The position numbers and the translations under genes are program-made. Below, in pieces: positions 55,600 through 64,000 of a DNA stretch of 64,000 bases. Each line of letters opens with the position of its first letter. The first letter of the stretch is position 1. Below the pieces are notes generated by a model. The model was not told the DNA's origin. It made no database searches and saw only the letters and a program-made list of their open reading frames with translations. Source of the DNA: Pseudomonas putida (lineage in GTDB: Bacteria > Pseudomonadota > Gammaproteobacteria > Pseudomonadales > Pseudomonadaceae); NCBI RefSeq assembly GCF_030159595.1, contig NZ_BSKJ01000001.1:372001-436000 (forward strand), written 5' to 3'.

Positions 55600-55655
55600 G
55601 GCTAGCTCCTTTGGAAGGTAGAAAATGGCGGGCACCGTAAGCCCGCCGACTGCAT

Positions 55656-56585
55656 TCAACGGTAGCTGATCCCAGGCTTCTCAGTGGAAACGCGGGTGCC
55701 GGCGATGCCCTTGACGATGTCCTCGATGTTCTCCAGCGAGCTGATCACCGCCACTTTGCCGGTGTTGCGGGCAAAGTCACTGGCGGCCTGTACCTTCGGC
55801 CCCATGGAACCGGCGGCAAAACCCAGGCGTTCAAGTTCGTCGGGATGGGCCTGGGCAATGGCTTTCTGTGTGGGTTTGCCCCAGTCAATGTAAGCCGCAT
55901 CGACGTCAGTGGCGATAATCAGAAGGTCGGCTTCCAATTGCTCGGCCAGCAGTGCCGAGCACAGGTCCTTGTCGATGACCGCCTCGATGCCCTTGAGCTT
56001 GCGGTTTTCATCGTACATGGTGGGGATGCCGCCACCGCCAGCGCAAATCACGATGCTGCTCTTTTCCAGCAGCCACTTGATCGGGCGGATTTCGAAGATG
56101 CGCTTGGGTTTCGGGCTGGCCACCACACGGCGGTACTTGTCGCCATCGGCCTTGACCACCCAGCCCTTTTCCTTGGCCAGACGCTCGGCCTCTTCCTTGC
56201 TATAGACCGGGCCAATGAACTTGGTCGGGTCCTTGAAGGCGGGGTCGTTGGCGTCCACTTCCACCTGGGTCAGCAGGGTGGCGAACGGCACCTCGAAGGC
56301 CAGCAGGTTGCCCAACTCCTGTTCGATCATGTAGCCGATCATGCCCTCGGTTTCGGCACCCAGCACGTCCAGCGGGTAGGCCTCATCGGGTTTGTAGGAC
56401 AGCGCCTGGAGCGACAGAAGGCCAACTTGTGGGCCGTTGCCGTGGGCGATGACCAGCTCGTTGCCGGGGTGGATCTTGGCGATCTGTTCGGTGGCGGTGC
56501 GGATATTGGCGCGCTGGTTCTCAGCGGTCATGGGCTCGCCGCGACGCAGCAGGGCGTTGCCGCCCAATGCAACAACGATACGCAT
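55656..56585 (-). CDS. arcC: Carbamate kinase
   Basis: A 309-residue amino-acid-kinase-fold enzyme. [12 protein letters not shown] at the N-terminus and [25 protein letters not shown] loop (core GGGGIP) are diagnostic. It converts carbamoyl phosphate and ADP to ATP, the energy-yielding step of the arginine deiminase pathway. It follows arcB by 70 nt, where a hairpin lies. Confidence 0.96.
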   Translation of the reverse strand: MRIVVALGGNALLRRGEPMTAENQRANIRTATEQIAKIHPGNELVIAHGNGPQVGLLSLQALSYKPDEAYPLDVLGAETEGMIGYMIEQELGNLLAFEVPFATLLTQVEVDANDPAFKDPTKFIGPVYSKEEAERLAKEKGWVVKADGDKYRRVVASPKPKRIFEIRPIKWLLEKSSIVICAGGGGIPTMYDENRKLKGIEAVIDKDLCSALLAEQLEADLLIIATDVDAAYIDWGKPTQKAIAQAHPDELERLGFAAGSMGPKVQAASDFARNTGKVAVISSLENIEDIVKGIAGTRVSTEKPGISYR

Positions 56586-56618
56586 GGGAATGTCCTTTGC
56601 ATTTGCAGAAGAGGGGTA

Positions 56619-56650
56619 CAGCTCGCCCCCCCCACAAGGGAGGCGAGCTG
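56619..56650 (-). other. Intercistronic hairpin arcB-arcC
   Basis: CAGCTCGCC/GGCGAGCTG, a perfect 9-bp stem with a 14-nt loop containing a run of C (G in mRNA). It sits 5 nt after the arcB stop and could stabilise the upstream arcDAB mRNA or act as a partial terminator. Confidence 0.7.
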
Positions 56651-56655
56651 CTCCG

Positions 56656-57666
56656 TCAGAGGTCAGCCAGGGTCGAAACCAGGATCGCCTTGATGGTGTG
56701 CATGCGGTTTTCCGCCTGCTCGAAGGCGATGCAGGCTGGCGACTCGAACACGTCGTCGGTCACTTCGATGCCGTTGGCCAGGTCCGGGTACTGTTCGGCG
56801 ATCTGCTTGCCGACCTTGGTATCGGAGTTGTGGAACGCCGGCAGGCAGTGCATGAACTTGGTCCGTGGGTTGCCGGTGGACTTCATCAGGTCGGCATTCA
56901 CCTGGTAAGGCTTGAGCTGCTTGATGCGCTCACCCCAGGCTTCAATCGGCTCGCCCATCGATACCCACACGTCGGTATGGACAAAGTCCACACCCTTGAC
57001 CGCTGCTTTCGGGTCTTCGGTGAGGGTGATGCGGGCGCCGCTTTCTTCAGCGTATTGCTTGCAGCGCTCGACCAGGTCGTCATGCGGCCACAGCGCCTTG
57101 GGCGCGGCAATACGTACGTCCATGCCGAGCTTGGCGCCAATCAGCAGCAGCGAGTTACCCATGTTGTTGCGGGCGTCGCCCAGGTAGGCGTAGCTGATGT
57201 CGTGCAGCGGCTTGTCGCTGTTCTCGCGCATGGTCAGCACGTCGGCGATCATCTGGGTGGGGTGGTACTCATCGGTCAGGCCGTTGAACACTGGCACGCC
57301 GGCGAACTTGGCCAGCTCTTCGACGATTTCCTGCTTGAAACCACGGTACTCGATGGCGTCGTACATGCGCCCGAGCACGCGGGCGGTGTCCTTCATGCTC
57401 TCTTTGTGGCCGATCTGCGAGGAGTTGGGGTCGATGTAGGTAACGTTGGCGCCCTGGTCATAGGCAGCCACTTCGAAGGCACAGCGGGTACGGGTGGACG
57501 TTTTTTCGAAGATCAGGGCGATGTTGTTGCCCTTCAGGTGCTGCTGCTCGGTGCCGGTGTACTTGGCGCGCTTGAGGTCGCGGGACAGGTCCAGCAGGTA
57601 GCGCAACTCGCGCGTGGTGTGGTGTTCCAGGCTGAGCAGGTTGCGGTTGTGAATATTGAACGCCAT
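56656..57666 (-). CDS. arcB: Ornithine carbamoyltransferase, catabolic
   Basis: A 336-residue transcarbamoylase with the carbamoyl-phosphate motif STRTRCAFE and the ornithine motif HCLPAFHN. In the arc operon it works catabolically, phosphorolysing citrulline to ornithine and carbamoyl phosphate. The start ATG 57664-57666 gives [14 protein letters not shown]; an in-frame start 10 codons upstream is less likely. Confidence 0.95.
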   Translation of the reverse strand: MAFNIHNRNLLSLEHHTTRELRYLLDLSRDLKRAKYTGTEQQHLKGNNIALIFEKTSTRTRCAFEVAAYDQGANVTYIDPNSSQIGHKESMKDTARVLGRMYDAIEYRGFKQEIVEELAKFAGVPVFNGLTDEYHPTQMIADVLTMRENSDKPLHDISYAYLGDARNNMGNSLLLIGAKLGMDVRIAAPKALWPHDDLVERCKQYAEESGARITLTEDPKAAVKGVDFVHTDVWVSMGEPIEAWGERIKQLKPYQVNADLMKSTGNPRTKFMHCLPAFHNSDTKVGKQIAEQYPDLANGIEVTDDVFESPACIAFEQAENRMHTIKAILVSTLADL

Positions 57667-57696
57667 GACTTTTCTCCTTGAGTTTGGTGAACGCAC

Positions 57697-57722
57697 CGGC
57701 CGCCGCTTTGTGAGGGCGGCCG
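57697..57722 (-). other. Intercistronic hairpin arcA-arcB
   Basis: CGGCCGCC/GGCGGCCG, an 8-bp stem with a 10-nt loop, 14 nt after the arcA stop. Like the arcB-arcC hairpin it may set unequal transcript levels along the operon. Confidence 0.7.
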
Positions 57723-57735
57723 GGGGTAATGGGCG

Positions 57736-58989
57736 TTAGTAGTCGATTGGGTCGCGCACGATCGGGCAGGTCATGCAGTGGCCGCCGCCCCGGCCCCGGC
57801 CCAGTTCGCCGGCGCTGATGGTGATGACCTCGATGCCGGCCTTGCGCAGCAGGGTATTGGTGTAGGTGTTGCGGTCGTAGCCGATGACCACGCCCGGCTC
57901 CAGGGCCACCACGTTGTTGCCGTCATCCCACTGTTCGCGCTCGGCGGCGAAGCTGTTACCGCCGGTCTCGACCACGCGCAGCTTGACCCCCAACTGCTCG
58001 CCCACCACTTCGATGAACGACTTGTTGATGCGGCGTACGTCCATGCCGTAGGGCTTGCCTTCGTCCGGGCGAATGATGAACGGCACGATTTCGTTCACCA
58101 CCTCCGGGAAGACCGTGACCAGGTCGCGGTCGCAGAAGCTGAACACGGTATCCAGGTGCATGGCGGCGCGGGATTTCGGCAGGCCGGCGACGATCACTTC
58201 CTTGACGGCACCCTTGGCGAACAGGTTCTGCGCCAGTTGGCCGATGGCCTGGCGCGAGGTGCGCTCGCCCATGCCGATCAGCACGATGCCCTTGCCGATC
58301 GGCATTACGTCACCGCCTTCGAGGGTGGCGTTGCCGTGGTCCTTGTCCGGGTCGCCGTACCACACCTGGAAGTCGGCGCCGGTGAATTCCTTGTGGAATT
58401 TGTAGATGGCGGTGGTCAGCAGGGTTTCCTGGCGTCGCGCCGGCCAGTACATCGGGTTCAGCGTCACGCCACCGTAGATCCAGCAGGTGGTGTCGCGGGT
58501 GAACTGGGTGTTGGGCAGCGGCGGCAGGATGAAACTGGAGTGGCCCAGGTAGTCGTTGTACATCTTGACCACGTCGGCGCCTTCGCTCTGTGGCAGGTCC
58601 TGGCCCGCCACACCGCCGATCAGGAACTCGGCCAGATGGCGCGGTTCAAGGCCTTCGAGCCAGCTGCGCACTTCGTTGGTCAGGCCCACACCCACGGTGT
58701 CGGGGGTGATCTTGCGGTCGAGGATCCACTTCAGGGCCTCTTTGTTCTGCACGATGTCGGTCAGCAGGTTGTGCATCTCCAGCACATCCACGCCGCGCTC
58801 GCGCATCTTGGTGACGAAGTCGAAATGGTCACGCTTGGCCTGGTCGACCCAGATTACATCGTCGAACAGCAGTTCGTCACAGTTGCTCGGCGTCAGGCGC
58901 TTGTGCGCCAGGCCCGGCGAGCAAACCATCACTTTGCGCAGTTTGCCGGCTTCGGAGTGGACACCGTACTTCTGTTTTTCAGCGGACAT
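57736..58989 (-). CDS. arcA: Arginine deiminase
   Basis: A 417-residue enzyme of the guanidino-group modifying family. The nucleophilic cysteine is Cys405 in GGHCMTCP near the C-terminus, and [10 protein letters not shown] carries a substrate loop. It hydrolyses arginine to citrulline and ammonia. It is the second gene of arcDABC, 33 nt after arcD. Confidence 0.97.
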   Translation of the reverse strand: MSAEKQKYGVHSEAGKLRKVMVCSPGLAHKRLTPSNCDELLFDDVIWVDQAKRDHFDFVTKMRERGVDVLEMHNLLTDIVQNKEALKWILDRKITPDTVGVGLTNEVRSWLEGLEPRHLAEFLIGGVAGQDLPQSEGADVVKMYNDYLGHSSFILPPLPNTQFTRDTTCWIYGGVTLNPMYWPARRQETLLTTAIYKFHKEFTGADFQVWYGDPDKDHGNATLEGGDVMPIGKGIVLIGMGERTSRQAIGQLAQNLFAKGAVKEVIVAGLPKSRAAMHLDTVFSFCDRDLVTVFPEVVNEIVPFIIRPDEGKPYGMDVRRINKSFIEVVGEQLGVKLRVVETGGNSFAAEREQWDDGNNVVALEPGVVIGYDRNTYTNTLLRKAGIEVITISAGELGRGRGGGHCMTCPIVRDPIDY

Positions 58990-59022
58990 GGTTTCATTCC
59001 TCCAATTGAACGAAGACGTGGG

Positions 59023-60450
59023 TCAAAGGGTCAGGAAGCCGTCGTACAGGCCAAAGGCTGCCACCAGGGCGCCGACGACCACGGCTGCGAAGATCAGTTT
59101 TTCCACGTTGGTGAAAACGGGCTGGCCTACCTCACGCTTGGCCTTGGCGAACAGGATGGCGCCAGGTGCGTAGAGCAGGGCCGAGAGCAGCAGGTATTTC
59201 ACGCCGCCGGCGTACAGCAGCCAGATGGCGTACAGCAGAGCGATACCACCGATGATCAGGTCTTTCTTGCGTTCGGCCAGGGCCTGTTCGTAGGTTTCGC
59301 TGCGCAGTGCCAGCAAGAAGGCGTAAGCCGCCGACCACAGGTAAGGCACCAGGATCATCGAGGTGGCGAGGTAGATCAGTGACAGGTAGGTGCTGTTGGA
59401 GAACAGCGTGATGATCAGGAAGATCTGCACCATGGCGTTGGTCAGCCACAGGGCGTTGGCCGGCACCTGGTTGGCGTTTTCGCGGCGCAGGAACTCGGGC
59501 ATGGTGTGGTCCTTGGCGGCGGCGAACATGATCTCGGCGCACAGCAGCACCCACGACAGCAGGGCCCCCAGCAGCGAGATGATCAGACCGACGCTGATCA
59601 GCACCGCGCCCCAGTGGCCGACCACATGTTCCAGCACGGCCGCCATCGACGGGTTCTGCAGCTTGGCCAGTTCCGGTTGGGTCATGATGCCCAGCGACAG
59701 TACGTTGACCAGCACCAGGAACAGCAGCACGGTGACGAAGCCGATGACCGTGGCCTTGCCCACGTCAGAGCGTTTTTCCGCCCGTGACGAGAAGATGCTC
59801 GCGCCCTCGATGCCGATGAACACCCACACGGTGACCAACATCATGTTGCGCACCTGGTTCATCACACTGCCCAGCTCTGGCGTACCCAAGGCCCAGATAT
59901 CGGCGGTGAAGATGTCGAGCCTGAAGGCGAACAGGCAGATCAGGGCGAACAACACCAGCGGCACCACTTTGGCCACGGTAGTGACCAGGTTGATGAATGC
60001 CGCTTCCTTGATGCCGCGCAGCACCAGGAAGTGCACCGCCCACAACAGGATCGACGCGCCAACGATGGCGGCCGGCGTGTTGCCTTCACCGAAGATCGGG
60101 AAGAAGTAGCCCAGGGTGCTGAACAGCAGCACGAAGTAACCGACGTTGCCCAGCCAGGCACTGATCCAGTAGCCCCAGGCCGAGGAAAAGCCCATGTAGT
60201 CCCCAAACCCGGCCTTGGCGTAGGCATACACCCCGCCATCCAGGTCAGGCTTGCGGTTGGCCAGGGTCTGGAACACAAAGGCCAGGGTCAGCATGCCGAC
60301 AGCCGTGATGCCCCAGCCGATCAGCACAGCACCAACCCCAGCGCTGGCGGCCATGTTTTGCGGCAGCGAGAAGATCCCGCCACCAATCATCGAGCCGACG
60401 ACAAGTGCAACTAACGCGCCGAGCTTTAGTTTTCCGGATGTATCAGACAT
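59023..60450 (-). CDS. arcD: Arginine/ornithine antiporter ArcD
   Basis: A 475-residue APC-family carrier with about 12-13 helices; GSMIGGGIFSLPQNMA is the conserved first-helix motif. It exchanges arginine for ornithine without energy cost. It is the first gene of the operon, with CAGGAG in front of its ATG and an ANR-like site plus -10 upstream. A close paralogue is divergently encoded at 60886. Confidence 0.96.
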   Translation of the reverse strand: MSDTSGKLKLGALVALVVGSMIGGGIFSLPQNMAASAGVGAVLIGWGITAVGMLTLAFVFQTLANRKPDLDGGVYAYAKAGFGDYMGFSSAWGYWISAWLGNVGYFVLLFSTLGYFFPIFGEGNTPAAIVGASILLWAVHFLVLRGIKEAAFINLVTTVAKVVPLVLFALICLFAFRLDIFTADIWALGTPELGSVMNQVRNMMLVTVWVFIGIEGASIFSSRAEKRSDVGKATVIGFVTVLLFLVLVNVLSLGIMTQPELAKLQNPSMAAVLEHVVGHWGAVLISVGLIISLLGALLSWVLLCAEIMFAAAKDHTMPEFLRRENANQVPANALWLTNAMVQIFLIITLFSNSTYLSLIYLATSMILVPYLWSAAYAFLLALRSETYEQALAERKKDLIIGGIALLYAIWLLYAGGVKYLLLSALLYAPGAILFAKAKREVGQPVFTNVEKLIFAAVVVGALVAAFGLYDGFLTL

Positions 60451-60885
60451 TTAACAACTCCTGCCAGGAGAAAGTTGACGTAAGAATAAATCTGACGCCT
60501 TTGCCGTAACCTGACTTGTGTCAGTTTAAGGCGACGTGAAGGTGGGAATTTTCCTTCACGGTGCTCCTGGAGAGTGCCGACAGCTTAAGCTGCAGGCCTT
60601 GCGCGCTGGCACCTCCATGTCTTTCTAGAGCAAACGCTCTGTTCAGCCTGCGATGCTTGAAGCTAGCCGTTTTTGCCGCTTTCGCAAATTTTTCACAAGA
60701 ATTTCGAGTTTTATCAGTTTCTTTTCTAGTTGCCGCACAGCTGCTAGTTTTTACAGAGAGGGTGCATAGACAAAGCGGTTATTAGTGCTATAGCTTCAAC
60801 GCCATGGTTCATTATAAGTGACAGCATTTATATGGCCCTCAAGGCCGTTTCAAACGCATGACAGCGGATGAAAAAAGGGAGGCTC
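60451..60885. promoter_or_regulatory. 435-bp divergent region between two arcD genes
   Basis: No gene is visible. Besides the ANR-type promoter of arcDABC it contains a perfect dyad CGTGAAGG-N10-CCTTCACG (60535-60560) and a small hairpin AGAGC-AAAC-GCTCT (60627-60640). The half toward the second arcD is A/T-rich (around 60660-60830) and should hold its promoter; no second ANR box was found there. Confidence 0.55.
60483..60524 (-). promoter_or_regulatory. ANR-type promoter of arcDABC
   Basis: CTGACTTGTGTCAG (60511-60524) is a perfect palindrome with the TGA-N6-TCA core of FNR/ANR boxes. On the minus strand a -10-like TATTCT lies at 60483-60488, so a start near 60476 would place the box centre at -41.5, the standard class II position. 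Low oxygen should induce the operon through ANR. Confidence 0.7.
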
Positions 60886-62313
60886 ATGAGCGAACCGGGA
60901 CAGAAGCTGCGCCTGGGCGCGCTGATCGCGCTGGTGGTCGGCTCGATGATTGGTGGCGGGATCTTCTCGCTGCCACAGAATATGGCCGCGCGTGCCGATG
61001 TAGGGGCGGTGCTGATCGGCTGGAGCATTACCGCTGTCGGCATGCTGGCGCTGGCCTTCGTGTTCCAGACCCTCGCCAATCGCAAGCCGGAGCTGGATTC
61101 TGGGGTGTATGCCTACGCCAAGGCCGGCTTTGGGGACTACATGGGCTTTTCCTCGGCCTGGGGCTACTGGATCAGTGCCTGGCTGGGCAACGTCGGTTAC
61201 TTCGTGCTGCTGTTCAGCACCCTGGGCTTCTACTTTCCGGTCTTCGGCGAAGGCAACACCCCGATTGCCATTGGCTGTGCCTCGCTGCTGTTGTGGGCGG
61301 TGCACTTCCTGGTGCTGCGCGGCATCAAGGAAGCGGCGTTCATCAACCAGGTGACCACCGTGGCCAAGGTGGTGCCGTTGCTGATGTTCGTGGTGATTGC
61401 GGCGTTCGCCTTCCGCGCCGATATCTTCACCCGTGACATCTGGGGCCTGAGCAACCCGCAGTTCGGCAGCGTGCTGGAGCAGGTGCGCAACATGATGCTG
61501 GTGACCGTGTTCGTGTTCATCGGTATCGAGGGTGCCAGCGTGTATTCCGGGCGCGCCCAGCACCGCTCGGACGTGGGCAAGGCCACGGTCATCGGGTTTG
61601 TTGGCGTGCTGGCGCTGCTGGTGTTGGTCAACGTGCTGTCGCTGGGGGTGATGACCCAGCCGGAACTTGCCGGGTTGCAAAACCCGTCACTGGCCTCGGT
61701 GCTGGAGCATATCGTCGGCCCATGGGGCGCCTTGTTGATCAGTCTCGGCCTGGCGGTGTCGTTGCTCGGCGCCTTGCTGTCATGGGCGCTGCTGTGTGCC
61801 GAGATCCTGTACGCGACGGCGCGGGACAAGACCATGCCGCGCTTTCTGGCCAAGGAAAACGCCAACCATGTGCCGGCCAATGCGCTGTGGCTGACCAACT
61901 GCATGATCCAGGGCTTCTTGCTGATTACGCTGTTCTCGGCCGGTACCTACACCAGCCTCATCTACCTGGCCTCGTCGATGATTCTGGTGCCTTACCTGTG
62001 GTCAGCGGCCTATGCCGTGCTGCTGGCGGTGCGTGCAGAAACATACGCCGGGCAGCCGGGCCTGCGCCGCAAGGACTTGCTGGTGGCGCTGGTTGCCCTG
62101 TTGTATGCCGTGTGGCTGCTGTACGCGGGTGGGCTGAAGTACCTGCTGCTGTCGGCCCTGCTGTATGCCCCGGGCGTGATCCTGTTCGCAAGGGCCAAGC
62201 ACGAGCAGGGGCAAGCGTTGTTCACTGCCTGGGAAAAGCTGATTTTCGCCGCTGTGCTGGTAGGGGCCGCGCTGGCAGCCTACGCCCTGTACTCAGGGTT
62301 GCTGAGCTTGTGA
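60886..62313 (+). CDS. Second ArcD-like arginine/ornithine antiporter
   Basis: A 475-residue APC-family carrier, the same length as ArcD and closely alike along its whole length (MSEPGQKLRLGALIALVVG against MSDTSGKLKLGALVALVVG). It has the GSMIGGGIFSLPQNMA motif. ATG 60886 is chosen by this match; ATG 60868 is in frame, but GGGAGG at 60877-60882 lies after it. It may carry arginine/ornithine or another basic amino acid pair. Its end overlaps the convergent small membrane-protein gene by 21 nt. Confidence 0.88.
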   Translation: MSEPGQKLRLGALIALVVGSMIGGGIFSLPQNMAARADVGAVLIGWSITAVGMLALAFVFQTLANRKPELDSGVYAYAKAGFGDYMGFSSAWGYWISAWLGNVGYFVLLFSTLGFYFPVFGEGNTPIAIGCASLLLWAVHFLVLRGIKEAAFINQVTTVAKVVPLLMFVVIAAFAFRADIFTRDIWGLSNPQFGSVLEQVRNMMLVTVFVFIGIEGASVYSGRAQHRSDVGKATVIGFVGVLALLVLVNVLSLGVMTQPELAGLQNPSLASVLEHIVGPWGALLISLGLAVSLLGALLSWALLCAEILYATARDKTMPRFLAKENANHVPANALWLTNCMIQGFLLITLFSAGTYTSLIYLASSMILVPYLWSAAYAVLLAVRAETYAGQPGLRRKDLLVALVALLYAVWLLYAGGLKYLLLSALLYAPGVILFARAKHEQGQALFTAWEKLIFAAVLVGAALAAYALYSGLLSL

Positions 62314-62706
62314 GGGAGCAGGGCAGGTGTGCTCTGGGCGTGACCAGATCCACAGGTTGCCCAGGGTCATGCCGGCGATTGCCAGGAACACCGGCCAGTG
62401 GTGTTCCAGAAACGTCAGCATCAGGCCTGCGCACAGCAGCATGCTGATGGTCGCGCTTACCTTGGCCCGGCGTTGGATCACCTTGCCATTGCGCCAGTTA
62501 TAAAGGATTGGCCCGAACAGCCGGTGGTTCTCCAGCCAGGCAGACAGGCGCGGCGAGCTGCGGGTCGCCGCCCAGGCCGCCAGCAGGATGAATTCGGTGG
62601 TTGGCAAGCCGGGAATCACAATGGCGACCAAGCCTACCCCCAGGCTCACATAAGCCAGGATTCCATACAACAGGCGGGCGAGTTTCGAGCGGGCAGGTCG
62701 GGTCAT
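62293..62706 (-). CDS. YbaN/DUF454 family membrane protein
   Basis: A 137-residue inner-membrane protein with three or four helices. VIPGLPTTEFILLAAWAATRSSPRL (core PGLPTTEF and SSPR) is the DUF454 hallmark. Homologue YbaN in E. coli has no defined role. It converges with and overlaps the end of the second arcD gene by 21 nt, and lies 54 nt downstream of the heme oxygenase gene on the same strand. Confidence 0.88.
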   Translation of the reverse strand: MTRPARSKLARLLYGILAYVSLGVGLVAIVIPGLPTTEFILLAAWAATRSSPRLSAWLENHRLFGPILYNWRNGKVIQRRAKVSATISMLLCAGLMLTFLEHHWPVFLAIAGMTLGNLWIWSRPEHTCPAPSQAQQP

Positions 62707-62760
62707 GGTCTCACTGCATAAAACGGTTCGGCCACCGGTAGGGTGGCCGGGTACGGCGTA

Positions 62761-63354
62761 TCAGACCAGCGCGGCATCCGCCGCATAGGCGTGCTTGAGC
62801 AGCTCGGTGAAGCGCTCGAAGGCGGCGACTGCACCGCGTTCGGCAGCGGCTTCCTCTTCGGCCGACAATTCCAGGCCATCAAGGATACGCGTGAACTGCT
62901 TCCAGCCCTCGGCACGGCCACCGGCAGGCTCGCCCAGGTGACGGGCACCGAAGCTGTCGGACAGTTCCAGGGCCACGGCACGCTTGATCAGAAACGCAGC
63001 GCCCAGTTTGGAGCCTTCGGAGACGAAGATCCAGCCCATTGCCTCGCCCAGGCTCGGGTTGCCCACGGCACCCGGCACGGCGGCTGGCACTTCGGTGTCG
63101 AGGTCAGCGAGGTCCAGGCGGGCCTGGTCGGCGCGGCAGCGCTCGGCCAGGTCGGGGACGATGGCGATCAGTTGCGGGTCGTTGTACAGGGCTTGTAGCT
63201 CGGACTGGAACAGGTACTGGGCAACGACGAAACGGGCGAAGCTTTCACGGCTGTCGAAAGGCGCGTGGGACTTGACCAGGGCATCCAGCTCGGCGTGGGG
63301 GGCGTGGGTGATCTGGTTCAGGCGCTGGGAGCGCAGGGCTGGGCGTTCGGTCAT
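62761..63354 (-). CDS. hemO: Heme oxygenase (HemO/PigA type)
   Basis: A 197-residue all-helical protein of the bacterial heme oxygenase family. The proximal heme ligand is His20 in THAPHAELD, and the distal helix GWIFVSEGSKLGAAFL holds the conserved Gly and Phe. It opens heme to biliverdin, CO and iron. It aligns with P. aeruginosa PigA, but the residue at the PigA Asn19 position is His17 here. It lies behind a TonB-dependent receptor on the same strand, a heme-uptake locus that is usually Fur-regulated. Confidence 0.9.
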   Translation of the reverse strand: MTERPALRSQRLNQITHAPHAELDALVKSHAPFDSRESFARFVVAQYLFQSELQALYNDPQLIAIVPDLAERCRADQARLDLADLDTEVPAAVPGAVGNPSLGEAMGWIFVSEGSKLGAAFLIKRAVALELSDSFGARHLGEPAGGRAEGWKQFTRILDGLELSAEEEAAAERGAVAAFERFTELLKHAYAADAALV

Positions 63355-63444
63355 GGGGGCAATCCTTGGAAAAAGGGGCGTCTAGATACAAGACGAAACA
63401 GCGGGGGCGGTACAGTAAAAAAAGCCGGTATTTGTGTTGCCAGG

Positions 63445-63543
63445 ACCGGCCTCTTCGCGGGCAAGCCCGCTCCCACAGGTTCAACGTTGGCCTTGGGCCT
63501 GTGATATTCCTGTGGGAGCGGGCTTGCCCGCGAAGAGGCCGGT
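63445..63543. repeat. Paired REP-like palindrome (GCGGGCAAGCCCGC type)
   Basis: A perfect 35-bp inverted repeat (arms 63445-63479 and 63509-63543, core TTCGCGGGCAAGCCCGCTCC) with a 29-nt spacer. It occupies the gap between the heme receptor and hemO, 14 nt after the receptor stop. Confidence 0.9.
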
Positions 63544-63557
63544 ACAGGCGAGTGGAA

Positions 63558-64000
63558 TCAGATATCCCACACCACATTGATACCGAAGTTGCGCCCTGGC
63601 ATGGTCAGGCGGTCGATGTTGGCCGGCTGGGTCACAGCCGCTTCACCCTGGCCGTCGTAGCTGCGCACCGAGTCCCACTGCCAGTACTTCTTGTCGGTGA
63701 GGTTGTACAGGCCGGCGTTGATGGTGACGTCGTCGGTGACCTTGTAATAGCCGGTCAGGTCCAGCACGCCGTAGCCCGGGGTACGGAACTTCGAGGTCGA
63801 GCCGTCAGGCGAGTAGAAGGTGCTGTCGTCGACACGGGTCTTGCGCTTGACCAGCGTCCAGCTCAGCAGGCCGCCATAGTTCTGCTGCTCGTAACCCAGG
63901 CCGAACACGCCTTTCAGCGGATTGACGCTGTTCAGCGGCTCTCCGGTGTCATCGTTGCGGCCGTAGGTGTAGGCAATCGAGCCCTGGGTATACAGGCCTT
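63558..64000 (-). CDS. TonB-dependent heme receptor, C-terminal part (5' end outside window)
   Basis: The window shows the last 146 or so residues of a large outer-membrane barrel. It contains alternating amphipathic strands (GSIAYTYGRND, VFGLGYEQQNYGG) and the TonB-receptor C-terminal block LTGYYKVTDDVTINAGLYNLTDKKYWQWDSVRSY (core NAGLYNLTDKKYW), as in hemoglobin/transferrin/lactoferrin-type heme receptors. It ends GRNFGINVVWDI, with Ile as last residue rather than the usual aromatic. It lies directly before hemO, so heme import and breakdown are clustered. The frame is open to the window edge. Confidence 0.88.
   Translation of the reverse strand, partial: GLYTQGSIAYTYGRNDDTGEPLNSVNPLKGVFGLGYEQQNYGGLLSWTLVKRKTRVDDSTFYSPDGSTSKFRTPGYGVLDLTGYYKVTDDVTINAGLYNLTDKKYWQWDSVRSYDGQGEAAVTQPANIDRLTMPGRNFGINVVWDI

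Noticed and set aside
60525..60885. Second ANR box for the divergent arcD copy
   Set aside because: No TTGAT-N4-ATCAA-like palindrome was found in this half.

Overview
The window is about 64 kb of GC-rich gammaproteobacterial chromosome. Gene content and order fit the Pseudomonas putida group closely: rng-yhdP-tldD, fagA-fumC-sodA, rpoN-hpf-ptsN-rapZ-ptsO, lpt/kds/mla, murA-hisGDC, valS-holC-pepA-lptFG, a gcv/sdaA cluster and arcDABC. Five paired REP-like palindromes of the P. putida type lie between genes. No rRNA, tRNA, CRISPR, prophage or insertion sequence was seen. The species assignment is inference from synteny; the coding calls rest on motifs readable in the translations.

Layout. 1-8.5 kb: end of RNase G, YhdP, a nitrilase-family amidase, TldD, DarP (opposite strand) and TldE. 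8.6-12.4 kb: a Fur-box-controlled fagA-fumC-orfX-sodA operon and a ZIP metal transporter, a typical iron-sparing unit. 12.5-19.6 kb (minus strand): ptsO, rapZ, ptsN, hpf, rpoN, then lptB-lptA-lptC-kdsC-kdsD for LPS export and Kdo synthesis. 19.8-27.7 kb (plus): mlaFEDCB, ibaG, murA, hisG, hisD, hisC. 27.8-34.6 kb: a lipoprotein phosphatase, a GntR regulator with an MFS exporter, an NTF2-like protein, a GIY-YIG protein, YejK, an HU protein and RlmF. 34.7-43.4 kb: valS, a small unknown gene, holC and pepA on the minus strand, lptFG on the plus strand, then an RDD protein and a cold-shock protein.

43.7-55.2 kb is a glycine/serine/glutamate block. gcvH-gcvP-sdaA-gcvT (minus) is preceded by a well-spaced sigma-54 promoter and candidate GcsR sites. 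A TyrR-type enhancer-binding protein about 4 kb away is the likely activator. Between them lie a Tat-exported FAD amine oxidase-like protein, a Sec-exported RidA-family protein and the glutamate carrier GltS. The first two look like a periplasmic amine-oxidation and imine-hydrolysis pair and are the most novel feature here.

55.2-62.7 kb: the arginine deiminase operon arcDABC plus a DUF5064-like gene, with an ANR-like site placed at -41.5, and a divergent second ArcD-like antiporter with a YbaN-type membrane protein behind it. 62.7-64 kb: heme oxygenase and the C-terminus of a TonB-dependent heme receptor, which runs off the window.

Most of the window is conserved core genome. The accessory signal is concentrated around 49.7-53.6 kb and 60.4-62.3 kb.
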